In this document: positions 1-8,551 of the stretch, piece after piece | How the letters are laid out: each line of letters begins with the position of its first letter | Numbering within the stretch: the stretch's first letter is position 1 | Origin: Ralstonia sp. A12 | GTDB taxonomy: Bacteria > Pseudomonadota > Gammaproteobacteria > Burkholderiales > Burkholderiaceae | DNA length: 64,000 nucleotides | Direction: 5' to 3' | NCBI RefSeq assembly: GCF_000801955.1 | Contig: NZ_JSZO01000008.1 | Location: 62,001-126,000, forward strand | The notes under the pieces: generated by a model | Database searches by the model: none | The model's input: only the letters and a program-made list of their open reading frames with translations | Told to the model about the DNA's origin: nothing | Position numbers and translations under genes: made by a program

Positions 1-53
1 CGGCAGCCATGCTGGGCGTGACTGGGCTGACCATCCTCCAGCGCGTGCCCTGA
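1..53 (+). CDS. 3' end of an unidentified gene (partial)
   Basis: An open frame enters from the left edge and stops at a TGA at 51-53. The 16 visible residues (AAMLGVTGLTILQRVP) are hydrophobic, as in the last membrane helix of a transporter. Too little is present to name a family, and a chance open frame cannot be excluded. Confidence 0.35.
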   Translation, partial: AAMLGVTGLTILQRVP

Positions 54-183
54 CGGCCAGCGCGCCGGGGGTGGCAGTCACAGGCCGTGACAGGCCTGCA
101 GTGGCGCATGCTATATATTTGGGCCACCCGAATCCGCGCCCTTCGCCGCTTGCCGGCGTTGAGACAACAACAAGGAACCCTCC

Positions 184-1266
184 ATGGCCGTCACTTCCAA
201 CAAGCTGCCCCCTTGGACAATCGCCGCCCCGCTGCTCGCGTGGGTGGTGCTGGTGGGCGGCACGCTCATGACACCTCCCGGCTGGTTGATCGCGCTGATG
301 GCGCTGGCGCTGGCCGGTGCCGTCTTTGCCGCCGTGCACCACGCCGAGGTAGTCGCGCACAAGGTGGGCGAGCCGTTCGGCACGCTGGTGCTGGCCATTG
401 CCGTGACCGTGATCGAGGTGGCACTGATCGTGTCGGTCATGCTGTCATCCGGGCCCGAGAAAGCCGGGCTGGCGCGCGACACGGTATTCGCGGCGGTCAT
501 GATCATCTGTAACGGCATCGTGGGCCTGTGCCTGTTCGTGGGCGGCCTGCGCCACCGCGAGCAGGCCTTCCAGGCACCGGGCGCCAACGCCGCGCTGGCC
601 GTGCTGGCTGCGCTGGTCACGTTGACCATGGTGCTGCCCAACTACACGAGCTCCACACCCGGCCCGATCCTGACCCCATCGCAACTTGGCTTTGCCGGTG
701 TGACGTCGCTGGTGTTGTACGGCTGCTTCGTGATCGTGCAGACGATCCGCCATCGTGACTACTTCCTCGTCGACAGCGCTGACGAAGACGTGCATGCACC
801 GCCGCCCCCGGCGCGCGTGGCCGCAACCAGCGCGGTGCTGCTGATGGTGTGCCTGGTGGCCGTGGTGGGCCTGGCGAAGGTGCTGTCGCCCTCGGTGGAA
901 GCCGCGCTGTTGAGCGCTGGCGCACCTGCAGCGGCTGTGGGTATCGTCATCGCTGCGCTGGTGCTGCTGCCGGAAGGGCTGGCCGCCGTGCGCGCCGCCA
1001 ACGCCGACCGCATCCAGACCAGTCTGAACCTCGCGCTGGGCTCGGCACTGGCCAGTATCGGGTTGACCATTCCCACGGTGGCCGCCGTGTTCATCTGGAT
1101 TGGCCGGCCGCTCGAACTGGGCCTGGGGCCGAAGGAGATGGTGTTGCTGTTCCTCACCCTGATCGTGTCGGCGCTCACGCTGGGCAAGGGCCGTACGACG
1201 ATCCTGCAGGGTGTGGTTCACCTTGCGATCTTTGCGGCCTACCTGTTCCTCTCCATCGTGCCCTGA
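184..1266 (+). CDS. chaA: ChaA-type calcium/proton (sodium/proton) antiporter
   Basis: This 360-aa inner-membrane protein is built almost entirely of hydrophobic helices, about ten or eleven. It belongs to the cation/Ca2+ exchanger superfamily, whose ChaA branch exports Ca2+, Na+ or K+ in exchange for protons. The two acidic alpha-repeat motifs are visible: an early one around residues 54-80 (HHAEVVAHKVGEP, then AVTVIEVAL) and a later one around 260 (VLLPEGLAAVRAA). The length fits ChaA. The ATG at 184 follows an AAGGA ribosome site. It converges on the histidine kinase gene with only 24 bases between them. Ion specificity cannot be read from the sequence. Confidence 0.85.
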   Translation: MAVTSNKLPPWTIAAPLLAWVVLVGGTLMTPPGWLIALMALALAGAVFAAVHHAEVVAHKVGEPFGTLVLAIAVTVIEVALIVSVMLSSGPEKAGLARDTVFAAVMIICNGIVGLCLFVGGLRHREQAFQAPGANAALAVLAALVTLTMVLPNYTSSTPGPILTPSQLGFAGVTSLVLYGCFVIVQTIRHRDYFLVDSADEDVHAPPPPARVAATSAVLLMVCLVAVVGLAKVLSPSVEAALLSAGAPAAAVGIVIAALVLLPEGLAAVRAANADRIQTSLNLALGSALASIGLTIPTVAAVFIWIGRPLELGLGPKEMVLLFLTLIVSALTLGKGRTTILQGVVHLAIFAAYLFLSIVP

Positions 1267-1290
1267 GCGGCATACGCCGGATCAAGCCGA

Positions 1291-2607
1291 CTACGCAGGC
1301 AACGTCAGCGTTGCCTGCAGCCCCCCACCCTGACGATTGGTCAGCGCCAGACGCCCGCCCATGGCCTGCGCCAGTTGCTGCGCAATCGCCAGGCCCAGGC
1401 CGGTGCCGCCCGTGCCCCGGTTGCGTGACGTCTCCAGCCGGTAGAACGGCTGCATCACCCGCTCCAATTCCGCCTCGGGAATACCAGGGCCGCGGTCCAG
1501 CACCACAATGGCGAGGTTGCCGCCGGGCTCGCGCGACACCATCACCTCGGCATCACCGCCAAACTTGATGGCGTTGTCGATCAGGTTGGTCAGGATGCGC
1601 CGCAGCGCTTGCGGGCGGGTTTCAACCGGTGCCCCGACCTTGCCCTCCACCACGATGGGCGTGCCGCCATCCCGATAGTCATAGCTCAAGCTGTCGAGCA
1701 ACGCGTCGATGTCTACCCGAGCGGGGGCTTCTGCACTGCCGTGCAATGTGCGTGCGTAGGTCACGCCTTCGCGCACAAGATGCTCCATCGCACGCAGGTC
1801 CTGCACCAGCCGCTCCTGCGTTTCAGAAGGGTCCATCAGATCCAGCCGCAGGCGCATGCGGGTGATGGGCGTTTGCAGATCATGCGAGATGGCCGCCAGG
1901 ATCTGCACACGCTCGGCCAGATAGCCGGCAATGCGCTGCTGCATGGCATTGAAGGCCGCCGCAGCATGCGCGACTTCCACCGGACCGTGTTCGGGAATCG
2001 CCTCGCTCTTGAGATCGGGGCCGAGGCTTTCTGCGGCGGTCGCCAACTGCTTGAGCGGGCGCGTGACAAGGCGCACGGCCAGCCACGCGCATCCGCCCAA
2101 CAGCACCAGTTGCACGCCCAACAGCAGCGGCAGCCAGCTCGCCATGGCCGCCGGCGCAGGATGCACGTCGATGGTGAGCGGGCTGCCATCACTCAGGCGC
2201 AGGTGTACCTGGTACTGATTACCGCCGCCGGGCACGGCATTGGCGGTGACGTTGTAGCGGCCCTCCAACGCGCGGTCGATGGTGGCAGCCGCCTCGCGAG
2301 ACAGCGCGTCGCGCGGGGGCGCATCGCTGCGGATACCGGCATCGAGCACGTAGCGGTACGTGCGCCGGCTCAGCCGGTCTGCCCAGACCTCACGCTTGGC
2401 TGGGGGCAGCATATCGAGCATGGCGACCGAGCTGGCGACATCCGTTTCCAGGTTGCCGAGCATCAACCGATCGGCCGCGTCGGAACGTTCATGCGCCACG
2501 AGGCTGAACGCCAACCCCTGCGCCAGTGCCAACCCCACCAGCAGGATGACCATCAGACGCGCAAACAATGTGCGCGGCCATAGACGCAAGGTGTGCAAGG
2601 CAGTCAT
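1291..2607 (-). CDS. Sensor histidine kinase, EnvZ/RstB type
   Basis: A 438-aa membrane kinase that would phosphorylate the response regulator encoded just upstream. Residues 13-37 form the first membrane helix. A periplasmic sensor segment of about 120 residues follows, then a second helix near 157-180 and a HAMP linker starting at VRLVTRPLKQL. The HisKA box is AISHDLQTPITR with phospho-acceptor His242. The HATPase N box (NLIDNAIKFGG) and the G boxes (DRGPGIPEAE and GGTGLGLAIAQQ) are intact. The ATG overlaps the regulator's stop by four bases, so the two are translationally coupled. The stimulus is unknown. Confidence 0.92.
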   Translation of the reverse strand: MTALHTLRLWPRTLFARLMVILLVGLALAQGLAFSLVAHERSDAADRLMLGNLETDVASSVAMLDMLPPAKREVWADRLSRRTYRYVLDAGIRSDAPPRDALSREAAATIDRALEGRYNVTANAVPGGGNQYQVHLRLSDGSPLTIDVHPAPAAMASWLPLLLGVQLVLLGGCAWLAVRLVTRPLKQLATAAESLGPDLKSEAIPEHGPVEVAHAAAAFNAMQQRIAGYLAERVQILAAISHDLQTPITRMRLRLDLMDPSETQERLVQDLRAMEHLVREGVTYARTLHGSAEAPARVDIDALLDSLSYDYRDGGTPIVVEGKVGAPVETRPQALRRILTNLIDNAIKFGGDAEVMVSREPGGNLAIVVLDRGPGIPEAELERVMQPFYRLETSRNRGTGGTGLGLAIAQQLAQAMGGRLALTNRQGGGLQATLTLPA

Positions 2608-3344
2608 GCGCGCTCCTCGCGAATCTCCACCGCCGAGGCGAACACGTATCCACCATTGCGCACGGTCTTGATGTACTTCGGCTCGCGCGCGTCGTCACCC
2701 AGGCGTTGCCGCAGGCGGCTCACCATCAGGTCGATGGAGCGCTCGAACAGCTCGGCGTCGCGCCCTTGCGTGAGGTTGAGCAGTTGGTCACGGCTGAGCA
2801 CGCGCTGCGGATGGTCGAGGAACACGCGCAGCAGCTTGTATTCCGCGCCGCTCAGGGCGACGACCACGTCCTGGTCATCCAGCAGATGCCGCGCCGTGGT
2901 ATCGAGCCGCCAGTCGCCAAAGGCCAGCACCGTAGCGGCCTCGGTGATCTGCAGGTTGGGCGGCAGCATGCGCGTACGACGCAGCACGGAGCGCACGCGG
3001 GCCAGTAGTTCACGCGCGGCAAACGGCTTCACGAGGTAGTCGTCGGCGCCCATTTCCAGGCCGAGAATGCGGTCGGCCTCTTCGTTGCGGGCGGTCAGCA
3101 TGAGGATGGGCAGGTTCTTGCGCGGGCCGGCACGCAGGTCGCGGCACAGGGCCAGGCCGTCTTCGCCGGGCAGCATCAGGTCGAGCACGATCAGGTCGAC
3201 CGAGCCCTTGTCGAGCGCGGCACGCATCTCACGCCCGTTGGCAGCCAGCGTCACGCGCATCTCGTTGCGTTCAAGATAGGTCCCCACCAGCTCGCGGATC
3301 TCGCGGTCGTCATCAACGATGAGGATGTGGTCGGGCTGGCTCAT
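2604..3344 (-). CDS. OmpR-family response regulator
   Basis: A 246-aa two-domain regulator. The receiver domain (1-120) has acidic residues Asp11-Asp12, phospho-acceptor Asp55 in VLDLMLPGEDG and the conserved Lys in DDYLVKPFA. The C-terminal winged helix (about 140-240) carries the OmpR signatures GAEYKLLRVFL and RLRQRLGDD. It is the middle gene of a three-gene operon: its ATG overlaps the stop of the 61-aa leader gene (ATGA), and its stop overlaps the kinase start. This is standard two-component architecture; the target genes are not evident. Confidence 0.93.
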   Translation of the reverse strand: MSQPDHILIVDDDREIRELVGTYLERNEMRVTLAANGREMRAALDKGSVDLIVLDLMLPGEDGLALCRDLRAGPRKNLPILMLTARNEEADRILGLEMGADDYLVKPFAARELLARVRSVLRRTRMLPPNLQITEAATVLAFGDWRLDTTARHLLDDQDVVVALSGAEYKLLRVFLDHPQRVLSRDQLLNLTQGRDAELFERSIDLMVSRLRQRLGDDAREPKYIKTVRNGGYVFASAVEIREERA

Positions 3345-3526
3345 GGTTTGTGCTCGATGGGGGTGGATGGTTGGCTGAACAACGGGTTGGCTTGCCGGCG
3401 CCGGTCGGATGTTGTCAGCCGCGTACGCGCAGGCCCAGGCGCCACCCAGCGGCAGACACCCGCGCCGCCCAGCTCGCAGGTCAGCGCAGAGAACGTCATG
3501 GTGGCAAGTAGCAGCAGATCCTTCAT
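3341..3526 (-). CDS. 61-aa putative secreted leader protein of the two-component operon
   Basis: A short frame whose ATG at 3526 sits nine bases after an AAAGG ribosome site. It begins with a basic residue and a hydrophobic stretch (MKDLLLLATMTFSALTC) like a signal peptide. The remaining 40 residues are polar and Arg/Pro-rich with no known domain. Its stop overlaps the regulator's ATG in an ATGA junction, which suggests the small gene is really translated and sets the rate for the regulator. A second ATG nine bases upstream lies too close to the ribosome site. It could be a periplasmic accessory of the sensor or only a coupling leader. Confidence 0.55.
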   Translation of the reverse strand: MKDLLLLATMTFSALTCELGGAGVCRWVAPGPARTRLTTSDRRRQANPLFSQPSTPIEHKP

Positions 3527-3744
3527 GGCAGGCATCCTTTCAGCAGTCGCACCGTAACACCGACGGCACGCGATGGGCGCATTGTGCGGCGGCTTCAGGG
3601 GTCTTGAGAGGGCCTTTTGTATCGCTCTGTATCTGGGAGGCCGCCAAACAAGAAACATTGCACTTGCGCCTGCTTGCGGAAACAGCCGCGATACGTGGGC
3701 GACGCCTAATGCGGTCATCGGCTCAACCAACTAGGAGACCCCCG

Positions 3745-4446
3745 ATGATCGACCTCATTCTTGCCGCGCTGGCCGGCGTACTGACAATTGCATCACCGTG
3801 CGTGCTGCCGGTGCTGCCCATGGTGCTGAGTGCTTCCAGCGACGAAGCCAGCGCGCTGCGCCCGGTGGCGATTGCGCTGGGCTTCGTGCTCGCATTCTCG
3901 GCGCTTGGCGTGGCATTTGGCGCGCTGTCCAGTTCGTTTGCCTGGGCGCAGGATGCCGTACGCACCGTGGCGATCGTGATCCTGCTCCTGTCGGGGTTGG
4001 CCCGCTTGTGGCCCAGCGTGTTCGAGCGGCTCGTGGCCCCCTTTGGCGGCATCATCGATCGCTTTGCGGGTGTCGCATCCCGCACGGGCACCGGCCTGGC
4101 GGGCGGCTTTGTGCTGGGCATGACGCTGGGCGTGGTGTGGACACCGTGTGCCGGCCCCACGCTCGCCTCCATCCTGGCGCTGGTGGCCAAGGCGCAGGAC
4201 CTGGGCCGTGCCGGCGTGCTGCTTGCGCTGTTCTCTGCGGGGGCGGCGATTCCGTTGCTCGTCATCGCGTACGGCGGCCGTTATGTAACCGCACAGGTCC
4301 GCAAGGTGTCGCGGTATGCGCAGCGCTTGCAGCAGGTGTTCGGTGCGGCAGTTGTGGTGACGGCCATTGCGATGCTCTTCCAGGTCGACGCGCTGGTGGT
4401 GGCGCAGTTGAGCACGGTGTTGCCGTCGATTCACCTGGGCGTTTGA
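3745..4446 (+). CDS. CcdA/DsbD-like membrane thiol-disulfide transporter
   Basis: A 233-aa protein of about six membrane helices. The family passes reducing equivalents from cytoplasmic thioredoxin to periplasmic thiols, for cytochrome c maturation or metal resistance. The two family cysteines lie in the first helix (ASPCVLPVLP) and the mirror-image fourth helix (VWTPCAGPTLAS). The ATG at 3745 follows TAGGAGA; upstream in-frame codons lack homology and a ribosome site. It is divergent from the two-component operon, with about 220 bases shared for promoters, so it may be a target of that system. The partner thioredoxin-like protein is not next to it. Confidence 0.82.
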   Translation: MIDLILAALAGVLTIASPCVLPVLPMVLSASSDEASALRPVAIALGFVLAFSALGVAFGALSSSFAWAQDAVRTVAIVILLLSGLARLWPSVFERLVAPFGGIIDRFAGVASRTGTGLAGGFVLGMTLGVVWTPCAGPTLASILALVAKAQDLGRAGVLLALFSAGAAIPLLVIAYGGRYVTAQVRKVSRYAQRLQQVFGAAVVVTAIAMLFQVDALVVAQLSTVLPSIHLGV

Positions 4447-4477
4447 GGCACGCGATATCTGCTTTTGGGCACCGGTG

Positions 4478-5857
4478 CTACGGCACCGGCTGCATCTCCT
4501 GCAGCAGCGTCGGCACCAGTTCCGACACGGTCGGGTGGATGTGCATGGCACGGCTGATGGTGGTGTACGGCGCCTTGGCATACATCACGTCGAGCAGCGA
4601 ATGCACGACCTCATCCCCCGTCACGCCCAAAATCGCAGCGCCCAGAATCTCGTGACTTTGCGCATCCACCACCACCCGCATGAAGCCCTGGCTCTCGCCC
4701 TTCTCCACGGCACGCCCAACGCGTGTCATCGGGCGATTGCCGACCAACAGCTTGCGGCCCGACTGCTTGGCCTCCGCCAACGTCATACCGACGCGGCCGA
4801 GCGGTGGGTCGATGTACATGGCGTACGCCTGAATGCGGTCCGACACCTTGCGCGGATCGTCATCCAGCAGGTTGGCCGCGACGATCTCGTAGTCGTTGTA
4901 GGACGTATGCGTGAACGCGCCACGCCCATTGCAATCCCCCAGGGCCCAGATGCCGGAGACGTTGGTGCGCAATTGCTCGTCAACACGGATGTTGCCGCGC
5001 GCATCGGTTTCGACACCCGCCTTGTCCAGGCCAAGATCATCCGTGTTGGGCACACGCCCGACGGCCAGCAGCAGGTGCGAACCTGACACTTCACGCGCAC
5101 CGCTCGTGCAATCCAGCCCAACCACGACGTTGCCCGCTTCGCCGCGCACGCTCAAGCAGTTGGCCGCCAATTGCACGTCGATCCCCTCGGCCTCCAGAAT
5201 CTCGCGCACCGCCTGCGACACATCTTCGTCTTCACGGGCGATCAGGCGCGGGCCCTTCTCCACGATCGTCACACGTGCGCCGAAACGCCGGTACATCTGG
5301 CCGAATTCCAGCCCCACGTAACTGCCGCCGATCACGATCAGGTGCTCGGGCAGGAAGTCCACGTCCATCATGGTCGCGTTGGTGAGATAAGGCACCTGGT
5401 CCAGCCCCGGCATCGAGGGGATCAACGCGCGTCCGCCAACGTTGATGAAGATGTGCTCGGCCTCCAGCAAATCGTTACCGACGCGCACGGTTTGCGCACT
5501 TTCAAAGCGCGCATGGCCCTGGAAGACGGTGCAGTGCTCAAGGCCGCGCAGCCACTGTTCCACGCCCCGACTGGAGCGCCCGGAAATCTCATCCTTGCGC
5601 GCCTTCACGCGCGCCATATCGACAGACACCTGTCCGTCGATCATCACACCGTACTCGGCGGCCCGTTGCGCGAGACGCGCGGCGTATGCGCTGGCCACCA
5701 GTGTTTTGGTCGGGATACAACCGGTGTTGACGCACGTGCCGCCAAACCGCCCGCGCTCGATGATGGCGACCTTCATGCCCGCGCCGGACAGTCGCGCAGC
5801 CAGCGCCGGGCCAGCTTGCCCCGTACCGATGATGATGGCGTCGAAGCGTTGCGTCAT
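4478..5857 (-). CDS. FAD-containing pyridine nucleotide-disulfide oxidoreductase (mercuric reductase-like)
   Basis: A 459-aa flavoenzyme with the class I disulfide reductase layout. The FAD-binding GTGQAG motif lies near residues 11-16 and the redox disulfide is Cys42/Cys47 (GGTCVNTGCIPTK). An NAD(P)H-binding GGSYVGLEFGQ motif, the second FAD motif ALGDCNGRG and a C-terminal dimerisation domain containing HIHPTVSE follow. It lacks the N-terminal metal-binding domain and the C-terminal cysteine pair of true mercuric reductases, so mercury reduction is unlikely. The ATG at 5857 has GGAG four bases further out than an alternative upstream start. The electron acceptor is unknown. Confidence 0.85.
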   Translation of the reverse strand: MTQRFDAIIIGTGQAGPALAARLSGAGMKVAIIERGRFGGTCVNTGCIPTKTLVASAYAARLAQRAAEYGVMIDGQVSVDMARVKARKDEISGRSSRGVEQWLRGLEHCTVFQGHARFESAQTVRVGNDLLEAEHIFINVGGRALIPSMPGLDQVPYLTNATMMDVDFLPEHLIVIGGSYVGLEFGQMYRRFGARVTIVEKGPRLIAREDEDVSQAVREILEAEGIDVQLAANCLSVRGEAGNVVVGLDCTSGAREVSGSHLLLAVGRVPNTDDLGLDKAGVETDARGNIRVDEQLRTNVSGIWALGDCNGRGAFTHTSYNDYEIVAANLLDDDPRKVSDRIQAYAMYIDPPLGRVGMTLAEAKQSGRKLLVGNRPMTRVGRAVEKGESQGFMRVVVDAQSHEILGAAILGVTGDEVVHSLLDVMYAKAPYTTISRAMHIHPTVSELVPTLLQEMQPVP

Positions 5858-5998
5858 GGCGGTCTCCTTCCTGGCGGCATCGATTGCCACGGTATGGTAG
5901 ACCGCGCTGGCGTCAACGGCGACCCGGCGTCAGGGATATGTCTTGGGGAGGGGCAGCATCAACCAGATCGGCTGATTGCAGGAGGGAAAAGCTGGATA

Positions 5999-6022
5999 AC
6001 CGGGAGTGCATGCACCCCCGGT
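5999..6022 (-). terminator. Hairpin downstream of the glycine-zipper gene
   Basis: Twelve-base arms (ACCGGGAGTGCA and TGCACCCCCGGT, one mismatch) abut each other eleven bases after the stop of the minus-strand glycine-zipper gene. A modest T-rich stretch follows on the minus strand. It probably ends that transcript. Confidence 0.5.
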
Positions 6023-6032
6023 GAACATCACA

Positions 6033-6473
6033 TCAGTCGTGGTGGTGATGCTTGCCGTGACGACGGCGGCCACGATCGTGATCGTGGTCGTAGCGATCGG
6101 AATACGAGTTGCGCTGCACGTTGCCGCCCAGCGCCGCGCCCGCGCCGCCACCCAGGCCCGCGCCGACGATGCCGCCCGTGCGGCCGCCCATGGCGTTGCC
6201 CGCAGCAGCGCCCACGCCACCGCCCAGTGCACCACCAACGATGGCGCCCTTGCGCTCGCGGCCGTTGGCCGTCAGTGCGCCGCCTGCGCCGCCGCCAATC
6301 GCGCCGCCAATCACCGAACCCGTCTGGCCGCCGATTGCGCCGCCCACGGCTGCACCGCCCGCGCCGCCCAGTGCACCACCAAGCGCATTGCGCAAATCAT
6401 CGGCTGCTGCCGGCAGAGCCGTCAGGCCGGCAAGCGCGGCAACGATCAACGTCGGGGCAATCTTCTTCCACAT
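6033..6473 (-). CDS. Glycine-zipper envelope protein with His-rich tail
   Basis: A 146-aa exported protein. Residues 1-25 are a signal peptide ending ALPAAADD. Residues 30-110 are a long run of glycine-zipper repeats of the GGAxGG type, as in glycine-zipper 2TM proteins that insert in or line the outer membrane. The last 25 residues are highly charged and rich in Asp, Arg and His (DHDHDRGRRRHGKHHHHD), which could bind metal. No lipobox cysteine is visible. It stands alone and ends at a hairpin. Function beyond envelope location is unknown. Confidence 0.72.
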   Translation of the reverse strand: MWKKIAPTLIVAALAGLTALPAAADDLRNALGGALGGAGGAAVGGAIGGQTGSVIGGAIGGGAGGALTANGRERKGAIVGGALGGGVGAAAGNAMGGRTGGIVGAGLGGGAGAALGGNVQRNSYSDRYDHDHDRGRRRHGKHHHHD

Positions 6474-6676
6474 GCTGGGTTCTCCTTATTCGCAAGTGCG
6501 GGAATGCAGGATGCGCCACACCCCCGTTGGCGGGCCGCTCCTGGCTCAATGGATTCGGGGCGCAGAATACCGGGCAGGCGGGGCGTAGGGTTATACATTC
6601 GCGTCACACAAGTAACAAAATGTACGCAACCCACGCATCGCTCAGTTGACAGACAGATTCAGGAGACCCTTCCGTC

Positions 6677-7186
6677 ATGCCGACCTATGTCGCCTTCCTG
6701 CGGGCCGTGAATGTTGGCGGCACCGGCAAGCTGCCCATGGCCGACCTTCGGGCAATGTGCGAATCCCTTGGCCTGACCAACGTGCGCACCTACATTGCGA
6801 GCGGCAATGTGGTCTTTCAGACCCGGCTGTCTGAGGCTTCGGTCAAAGCCAAGCTGGAGCGCTGCCTGGAGGACTACGCCGGCAAGCCCGTGGGTGTGCT
6901 CGTGCGCACAGGCGCGGAGCTGGCAGCGGTGCTGGAGAGCAATCCATTCAAAGCCCAGGCAGCCAATCGGACGGTCGCCATCTTTCTCGATACGCCGCCG
7001 CCTGCCGATACCTTGGCGGCCCTGAGCGGCCGGCAGGAAGAAGAAGTCGCCCTGGGCGCACGTGAGATCTACGTGCATTACGGCGACGGCATGGCGCATT
7101 CCAAACTGAAGATTCCCGCCGCCAAGACAGGGACCGCGCGCAATATGAACACCGTTGCTACGCTGGTGGCGTGGGCGGCGGAATAG
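6677..7186 (+). CDS. DUF1697 family protein
   Basis: A 169-aa cytoplasmic protein of the DUF1697 family, recognised by its opening (YVAFLRAVNVGGTGKLPM), the central TYIASGNVVF and the closing KLKIPAAKTGTARNMNT. The length matches the family, which has a two-subdomain alpha/beta fold and no established biochemical role. AGGAGA lies ten bases before the ATG. It is a single-gene unit between the glycine-zipper gene (divergent) and a DJ-1 family gene (convergent). Confidence 0.85.
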   Translation: MPTYVAFLRAVNVGGTGKLPMADLRAMCESLGLTNVRTYIASGNVVFQTRLSEASVKAKLERCLEDYAGKPVGVLVRTGAELAAVLESNPFKAQAANRTVAIFLDTPPPADTLAALSGRQEEEVALGAREIYVHYGDGMAHSKLKIPAAKTGTARNMNTVATLVAWAAE

Positions 7187-7205
7187 TGCCAGGCACTTGC
7201 CGGTG

Positions 7206-8390
7206 TTACTGCGATTCGCGTGGGGTCAGCGCCTGGGGCGGGGCGGGGCGCATCGGATACTCCATCTGCAGCGCAACAAATGCTGCCGTATCGGCGCCGT
7301 AGCGCTGAGCAATCTCCTCCAGTGCCCGATCCAGCGCGACCACCGCGCGCGGCGACAGTGGTGTGCTGGATAACGGCGGTATCGCCTGCGCCGCGGCACC
7401 CACCCGGTCAGGAAGAAACACCAGGCCGCTGCCCATGCGCACACCGCCCGAGGTGTCAGCTGTTGCCAGCACGCGCGTGAAGTCAGTGCGGGCATGGGCA
7501 TCCGCCACCAGCGCCAACGCAACGTCATCGCCGCCGGGCTGCAGGGCCGCACCGCGTGTTTCGCGCCGCCACAATGACAGCATGTTGCTGGCCGCCGTGT
7601 ACAGATGCCGTGGGCTCAGCCGGAAGCCCGCGCTCGCATGGTCGGCAGACCAGTCAGGCGCGCCGATGGCATCGGCCACCGCACGAGCACGCTCCGCTCC
7701 GCCAATCGTCTGGATCAACGCCAGCGCAACGGGCACGGAGGCGGTCACGCCCGTCGTGGTCACAACGCGGTCATCGGCCACGTAGCGGCGGCTGGACACC
7801 CAGTGCGTTTGCGGAAACTGCCGGACGAGCGCATCGCGCGCATACCAGTGGGAAGTTGCGCTGCGGCCCGCCAGCAAGCCGGCGCGTGCGAGCACCCACG
7901 CGCCATCACAAACGCCGATGACCGTTGCGCCCTTCTCCCACTGCTGCCGTACCCAGGCCAGCAGGCGCGGATCATCATCCTCGTGCACGGCGGGCACCAC
8001 CACGTAGTCCGCGCCATCAGGAAAGCGCGCGTCGAATGCGTCGATGGTGGCGTCGGGTTCCACGCGGAATGCGGGAAACATCTGAATCGCCCCTGGCTGT
8101 GTACCGAGTGCAAGCACATCGGCTACCTCCGCGCGCTTGAGCACGCCGTAGGGCACCACGAAGTCGGTCAACTCCGTATTGGCGTTATGCCCGACCACAG
8201 CCACGAGCGGCCGCGCACGCCCAGGGTGCGAATGGTTGGCAGGAATCTCCGACTGCGCGGCGGGCGCTCCGGCTTGGCTCGGAGCAGCAGGCACGCCGCC
8301 TGGGTCCTGATGCACCTGCAACGCAAAGCAACCGGCCGTGCCAACAGCCATCGCACAGACACTCCAGCCGACAAGCAAAGCGCGCCGCAC
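7206..8390 (-). CDS. DJ-1/PfpI-domain protein, probable lipoprotein or exported
   Basis: About 394 aa. A hydrophobic leader with a weak lipobox-like TAGC near residue 20 is followed by a Pro/Ala linker. Next comes a DJ-1/PfpI (class I glutamine amidotransferase-like) domain with nucleophile elbow GVCDGAWVLARAG, and an unassigned C-terminal region. It resembles the sensory half of GlxA regulators but has no AraC DNA-binding domain. No ATG fits the start: AGGAGG is followed by TTG (8396) and GTG (8390), and I chose GTG. It is divergent from a GlxA-type regulator across a shared operator, so that regulator probably controls it. The substrate is unknown. Confidence 0.7.
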   Translation of the reverse strand: MRRALLVGWSVCAMAVGTAGCFALQVHQDPGGVPAAPSQAGAPAAQSEIPANHSHPGRARPLVAVVGHNANTELTDFVVPYGVLKRAEVADVLALGTQPGAIQMFPAFRVEPDATIDAFDARFPDGADYVVVPAVHEDDDPRLLAWVRQQWEKGATVIGVCDGAWVLARAGLLAGRSATSHWYARDALVRQFPQTHWVSSRRYVADDRVVTTTGVTASVPVALALIQTIGGAERARAVADAIGAPDWSADHASAGFRLSPRHLYTAASNMLSLWRRETRGAALQPGGDDVALALVADAHARTDFTRVLATADTSGGVRMGSGLVFLPDRVGAAAQAIPPLSSTPLSPRAVVALDRALEEIAQRYGADTAAFVALQMEYPMRPAPPQALTPRESQ

Positions 8391-8500
8391 GATCAACGTC
8401 CCTCCTGGGCAAGCAGGCAATCGAGCGTCGAAGAGCGGGCCAGGTTCATGGTTGGACACGTCAGCGTTTTTGGGAAACTCAGCGTAGCTTGACGCTCCCA

Positions 8501-8537
8501 TTGGCAGCAATGACAATGATTTGTCGATTTCTGCCAA
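8501..8537. promoter_or_regulatory. Split-palindrome operator shared with the second GlxA gene
   Basis: TTGGCAG at 8501-8507 and its reverse complement CTGCCAA at 8531-8537 enclose 23 bases. Inside is a nested near-palindrome, TGACAA (8511-8516) with TTGTCG (8521-8526). It lies between the divergent DJ-1 and GlxA genes, 14 bases before the preferred GlxA start. The same arms at the same spacing recur at 15542-15578. Confidence 0.65.
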
Positions 8538-8551
8538 TGATGGCGCTACCC

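Noticed and set aside
1295-1318. Perfect ten-base-arm hairpin between chaA and the kinase gene.
   Set aside because: It lies inside the last codons of the kinase and has no T-run on either strand. It may aid termination of the convergent genes but cannot be called a terminator.
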